A DNA stretch of 64,000 bases, from positions 372,001-436,000 of the forward strand of contig SMMW01000646.1 in assembly GCA_004794655.1 (NCBI GenBank), written 5' to 3'. Positions within the stretch are counted from its first letter, which is position 1. The number at the start of each line of letters is the position of its first letter. Positions 59,800-64,000 of this stretch are shown here, piece by piece. The notes beneath the pieces were generated by a model. It saw only the letters and a list, made by a program, of their open reading frames with translations, was not told the origin of the DNA and did no database searches. The DNA comes from Marisa cornuarietis (Eukaryota > Mollusca > Gastropoda > Architaenioglossa > Ampullariidae). The position numbers and the translations under genes were made by a program.

Positions 59800-61095
59800 C
59801 TGATCCCCAGACTTTGACATCTAGGGGTATGTTTGGGGGCCAGTTTTGTTGTCATTCTCATTCTTGTTGGCAGAGTGGTGTTTGGTCTGCTTCACATGGG
59901 TATATGGCTGAAGCTTTATGCCAATCTTCAGATGGCTATTGAAGTTGCAACATCTGAGGCAGAAAATCAGTCTGTTTATGGCAAGGCAGTTACTGGAGGG
60001 ATTCTTTCTGTTGCTAGGGGTGGATGCTTGTAGGAATGATAGTGAATCTGTAAATAAGATTGCTTTCTTGAGTTTGGCCTTCTGAGTCTCAGTCACGATG
60101 AGGAGTGCCAGGACTTCTGCCCTGCAGATGGAGCACAATCTTCCACTGTGTATTGATGTGAAAACTGGTGGCTGGCCAAGGGTTTTAATTTCAACGCCAT
60201 GTCTGCCATTTTTTGTAGCATTTTTAGTTGAGCCAGCTGTATAGATCTATTATTGCTTCAATTAGCAATTCAACTTTCTTGTTCAGATGTTGTTTTAGAT
60301 AGACTCTTGTAGTTTTCATCTTTATGTGGAATTTTGTCCAGCTTTCCAGTTTTGTAGTTGCAGCTTGGACACAGTTTGCTATTTTTAGGTCCAAAGCCAT
60401 AGAGGATATTGTGGTTGGTTTCTCCCACCTGTTGCTCCATTTGTCATCAAGTGAATTTGGCTAAATCGTTTGTTGCTATGGCAAGGTCTGGGCAGCTTGT
60501 GATTTATCAAGCTTTTGAGTAATATATATCAGAGTCATCTGAAAGTTAAAGATAAATCCAAATATTAAGGCCAAGCTTCCTGTGATCATTTCATTCATTC
60601 CTTGACAGTTATGCTCCTAGGCCAGTAATGGTCGCCTAGGGATGGTGGGGGATAACTGGATAAAGGCAGCGGTTGACAAGACTTGCCAGTTAGACTTCTC
60701 TTGGGTAGTGTTGAGCAGGTCTTGTATTTGTAAAAACTACAGTCTGCTCCTTGATGTTTGCAAGCCAGTTCTGCCTCTGTCCCCCTTGGCATTCACCCCT
60801 CTCCAAGGTATCCTGAAGGGTGGTTTTAGTGTTGTGCTGGGTCACATGCCAAACCAGACCAGCTCACAGTGCTTGATTGTTGTGAGAAAGAGTTCTTAGT
60901 GTCTTACATTACAAGGGCTTAGAGTCATTAATTTTATGTTCTCTATATCAGATCTGAAGTAAACTCTGGATTCTCCTCCCCATATCAGCAAGCGAGTCCA
61001 TGTTTGCCATCTGTACAGCAGGATTGAAATTACAAATGATTTGTAGTCTGTATTTGGTAGAAAACCTGATGGAGTTGCTGCAACTTGTGATAAAA
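59800..61095 (-). mobile_element. Composite antisense LINE remnants in the unidentified gene's intron
   Basis: On the minus strand from 61090, a frame reads NTDYKSFVISILLYRWQTWT, then GRRIQSLLQI, a stop, YREHKINDSK. Further on come LVWFGM, a region like KGDRGRTGLQTSRSRL and IQDLLNTTQEKSNWQVLS with PRRPLLA. These follow the order SILLYGCETWT-ERRIQ-YREHKTND-LAWFGH-GGRRRGRQRK-RPxRS of LINE ORF2 C-termini. Beyond it, at about 59990-60138, RAEVLALLIVTETQKAK and AILFTDSLSFLQAS match an RNase H domain of an I-type LINE, so two elements seem to be joined or nested. Numerous stops show both are dead. Confidence 0.65.
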
Positions 61096-61099
61096 AGAG

Positions 61100-61860
61100 A
61101 AATAGTAGCACAATTCAGCACTGCCATCTTCTCAAAGACACAAAGATGGGGCTCTCCAGGAATTTACTACTTTAATGTGATTATCATACATGCATGTAGT
61201 ATTTAGATTACTTTAGAATTTAGATTGAAATAATTTATTTTGATCTACGCTATCACCTTTTCTTGCAATCTTGCTGCATGCTCAATTACAGCTACAGATT
61301 TACTGCGTTGCCTTTCAATATTTTCATCTCTTTCAACATAAGAGCTCAAGAGATGTTTTTCTCGTCTCTTGAGAATTCAGGTAATTAGCTTCAAGGTTCA
61401 AATTATAGACGACTTCCTTTTCCTATCCTGAACTTCTTCTCATGCGACCTATGTTTAAAGCCCCCTTCTTTCTAGTTATGAAAAGTAACATTAATCACTG
61501 TTCCTCCTGAACTAAGTTCAGACTGGGAACGAATGTCACGTTAAGACATGGTGTTCTATGAAAATATCTTTCCCCAACCTGCACAATATGAAAAGTATAT
61601 CGTTAACGAAGTTAAAGTCATAATACAAAACAAATCTGTTGCCACCATAGAAGGAACCCTTTAACAACATTCAGCAGCAATTTGCTGTCTTTAAAGCTGT
61701 ACACTGGTGTCCAGACCCAAAATATTTTAACTGAATGACATCCTTTGGAAGATGGTTCTAATGACCACCATATAAAGACCACCTGCATTGTCATTAACAG
61801 CTCGTGGATCCTTAAATCTATGGTGCCAAATCTCTCCAGCAAACCAAGTCCACAATATCA
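61100..61860. other. Non-coding sequence, nothing recognised
   Basis: AT-rich. A short inverted match (AAGAGATGTTTTTCTCGTCTCTTGAG read as CTCAAGAGATG then CGTCTCTTGAG) lies near 61346-61376 and could form a small hairpin. No gene or repeat family was recognised. Confidence 0.35.
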
Positions 61861-62053
61861 ATGTTGAACTTACATATTTATTTACAGTTTGTACATGTAA
61901 TGATCTCCAAGTGCACAATCAGCAAACAAGGTGACATGCCAAGACACAAAGCATCAGCAATATATGCTGATGTGCTGGCAAAAGTCGAGAAACCTGACGA
62001 TCAATCCTTGCACAATTTTTGTGCACTGACTATATTGCTCTCTGCTTATATAG

Positions 62054-62177
62054 AGTATCTGAAGGAAAGTGTAGAAAACAATTACCATTTATGCAATCTC
62101 TTGCACCAAACATTCTGGACTGCAAAACTTTTGTCAGTCTCATACACAAACTCTACTACGCAGATCTAGAAATGGAG
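62054..62177 (+). CDS. Second candidate exon of the unidentified plus-strand gene
   Basis: A CTCTGCTTATATAG acceptor and a GAG-GTAAGG donor enclose 124 bases open in one frame. The peptide reads VSEGKCRKQLPFMQSLAP then NILDCKTFVSLIHKLYYADL and EME. It enters at phase 2, which is exactly what the exon ending at 59658 requires, and leaves at phase 0. Two independent exons with matching phase and strand make chance less likely. A competing frame over the same bases (61861-62169) ends in a stop just before the donor, so I prefer this one. No later exon was found before the window ends. Confidence 0.45.
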
Positions 62178-62230
62178 GTAAGGTTAGACCAAAGCAGATG
62201 CTGGCCATGTTGAATAGTTGGGAAGGGGGC

Positions 62231-62410
62231 GGGGAATTGATGTTCTACGCTGAGCCAGCAACTAAGGCTATATCACAGCAAGGCAGCCAACCCTGTAAAC
62301 AGATGCTACATGCAGAGAAAGAACAATGTGCCCGAGACGAGAGCTGAACCCAGGACAGCCAACCCTCACTTATTTGCGACAGGTGCTAACCGTTGCACCA
62401 CCAGATCGCC
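62231..62410 (-). repeat. tRNA-derived SINE (family A), minus orientation, near full length
   Basis: Blocks are GGGGAATTGATGTTCTACGC, TGAGCCAGCAACTAAGGC, TATATCACAGCAAGGCAGCC, ATGCTACATGCAGAGAAAG, GACGAGAGCTGAACCCAGGA and ACAGGTGCTAACCGTTGCAC. It is comparable in length to the forward copy at 38381-38556, with independent mutations. Confidence 0.85.
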
Positions 62411-63647
62411 TTTGAATAGTGGAGGGAGAGGGAAACAAAGGGTGGAGGAAGGTGACCTTAACTTTATGGTGTCACTGACCAGAAAGAAAATTTAATTTAT
62501 AACACCTTGTTCATATGAAATCTTTTAGATCAAAAGCAAATGTAATGAAATCCAGAAGTAGTCACATCCTTCTCTAACAACTAAAACTGTTTTCATGTTG
62601 CACACATATAAATCTTTCATAAAAGAAACACAAAGCTTTTTTTTGAGTACAACATCTCAATAATTATGTACGCATGCATAGAATGCACACCCACAAACAA
62701 AATTTCTGCTAGCTCACTTTAGAAGAAAAGAGCTGGGGGAATGATCTTCACACCTACAACAGATAGTATCTTGTGACTATGCACAAAATGAAGATAAATG
62801 TCTTCTCTCCAAGCTCAAATTTATCCATCTGAATATTATCTGTAACTTATATGCTGCATCTGTAATACATAAAACATAGGAATTGTTCTCCCCATCCAGC
62901 TTTTTTTTAGGGTGAGATAACTCTCATTTATAAATGATCTTGGGTATCAGCAGTCCAAAAGAAATGAATTGCCTCAAATTGCACACATAAAACTAGCTCT
63001 GCAAAAAAAAAAAAAGTCTTTGCACAGTTCCATGTGAATGAAGAGTTGAATGGAGACGACCATACTTAAAAACAAGAAGCCTGTGTAACTCCCAAAATAT
63101 AAAATCAGTTATTTCACAAAACTTTCTTCTCCATCCAGTCCAAATAACTCAGTTCCAGGCCATTTTGGTTCAAGCCTCTGTTCTTGCCAATAGAAACATG
63201 CAGCGACCATCAACAGAAATAAATTTCCGGCAGAAGATGGCTCCTTTTGGGGGTTGAAATCTTCTAAATATTGGTGAGGAACTGCTTAAAGGGAGACATT
63301 CCTTATGCCTGAAAAAAAACATTCCGATAGTCATGATTAAGGTGTTTTCAGTGCATCATTTTGGAAACTGGCAAACAGTTTTATTTGTGTTATTATATAA
63401 ACACCTCTGCTTTTATCAATGTTGTTATAAAGAACGCCTATATTAATTGTTTTCTAACTGAAACCTACATTTCATACCAAGACTGTTAACGTCATATAAT
63501 TTTTTTTTTTTTTTTGGATACAAAATCTGGTATTTCTAGGACTGTCAGCTTTTCATGAACATGTGATAATAAACATATGATTTATATAGTATCAACATCA
63601 GTGGCGGGCTCTGGTTGAGGCCTTATGTGCAAATAGCACAAAGAGGA
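62411..63647. other. Non-coding sequence, no supported exon
   Basis: AT-rich. A stretch at about 63130-63320 is open in several frames on both strands, with plausible splice sites on each, but no frame resembles a family, so no exon is called. A T-run lies at 63501-63515. Confidence 0.35.
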
Positions 63648-63880
63648 TTGATTGATTTGATTGATTTATATAGTGCATAAGAAGCGTTATTTCAGCGCTT
63701 AGGACAAGAACAAGACATGGAGAACATATGAAAGACAGAAGGATAAACAACAGCCATGATGACTAATAGAAAACAAATATAGAAAACGCAAAATGCAATT
63801 GGGTAATAAGAACTGGGAGTATCGTGATTCTGCTGAGGAAGACAGGTAGGGAAGTAGCCAACAGATGAAAAAAATAAAAG
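63648..63880 (+). repeat. Dispersed repeat starting GATTGATTTGATTGATTTATATAGTGC
   Basis: The start, seen as GATTGATTTGATTGATT and TTTATATAGTGCATAAG, followed by TTATTTCAGCGCTTAGGAC, is a clear member of the TTTATATAGCGC class of dispersed repeats also present near 21553, 22690 and 58620. The right end is uncertain. Confidence 0.5.
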
Positions 63881-63914
63881 GGGAGCGGGAAGGGTTTGAA
63901 GATGGACTGACATT

Positions 63915-64000
63915 AGAGGGAATTGGTGTTTTACGCGGAGCCAACAACTAAGGTTATATCACAGCAAGGCTAAGAGACCTGTTAACATATGCCACATGCA
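63915..64000 (-). repeat. tRNA-derived SINE (family A), cut by the window end
   Basis: AGGGAATTGGTGTTTTACGC, GGAGCCAACAACTAAGG and TATATCACAGCAAGGC match the tail half of family A in minus orientation. The head lies beyond base 64000. Confidence 0.75.

Noticed and set aside
61861..62169. 102-codon plus-strand open frame
   Set aside because: The alternative frame over 62054-62177 ends at a consensus donor and matches the phase of the exon at 59339-59658, so the longer frame is probably its shadow.
63100..63330. Candidate terminal exon, open in several frames on both strands
   Set aside because: Plausible splice sites exist on both strands and at least three frames are open for 40-60 codons. 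With no family resemblance and no phase partner, none can be preferred.

Overview
The window looks like nuclear DNA of an invertebrate animal, most likely a mollusc and plausibly a gastropod (inference). It is AT-rich and depleted of CpG outside a few clusters. The genes are split into many short exons with GT-AG introns, the proteins are clearly metazoan, and the space between exons is full of SINE, LINE and DNA-transposon debris. There are no bacterial operons and no CRISPR array.

Three genes can be rebuilt exon by exon, with splice phases that close perfectly. (1) On the minus strand, 9103-20593, is a NEDD4-family E3 ubiquitin ligase of the Itch/WWP/Su(dx) group: 19 coding exons, 845 aa, C2 domain, four WW domains and HECT domain. 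(2) On the plus strand, 27003-37473, is NOB1, the PIN-domain endonuclease that makes the 3' end of 18S rRNA: 9 exons, 460 aa. (3) On the minus strand, 44571-57089, is a ZCCHC14/ZCCHC2-like protein: 14 coding exons, about 1129 aa, with an N-terminal conserved region, PX domain, SAM domain and C-terminal CCHC zinc knuckle. A fourth gene on the plus strand is only glimpsed. Two exons (59339-59658 and 62054-62177) have good splice sites and matching phase, but I do not recognise the protein.

Layout: 1-3000 is T-rich non-coding sequence that may be the 3' UTR of an upstream plus-strand gene. 3730-4380 is a decayed hAT transposase. 4400-9102 is non-coding and probably holds the ligase 3' UTR. The ligase and NOB1 are head to head around a 6.4 kb repeat-rich spacer. 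NOB1 and the ZCCHC14-like gene converge across 37.6-44.5 kb. The ZCCHC14-like gene and the unidentified plus-strand gene may diverge from 57.1-57.9 kb. The genes belong to separate cellular systems (protein ubiquitination, ribosome maturation, RNA or membrane-linked regulation), so their neighbourhood need not mean shared function.

The most notable finds are mobile elements caught with insertion hallmarks. A 788-bp Mutator-like foldback element in NOB1 intron 1 has long inverted arms built from a TTCGTCAC-type subrepeat, a 9-bp target duplication and an internal telomere-like tract. A 176-bp hAT miniature element has a perfect 8-bp target duplication and three internal 27-bp repeats. A tRNA-derived SINE family occurs at least six times. 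NOB1 introns carry one sense and several antisense LINE fragments.
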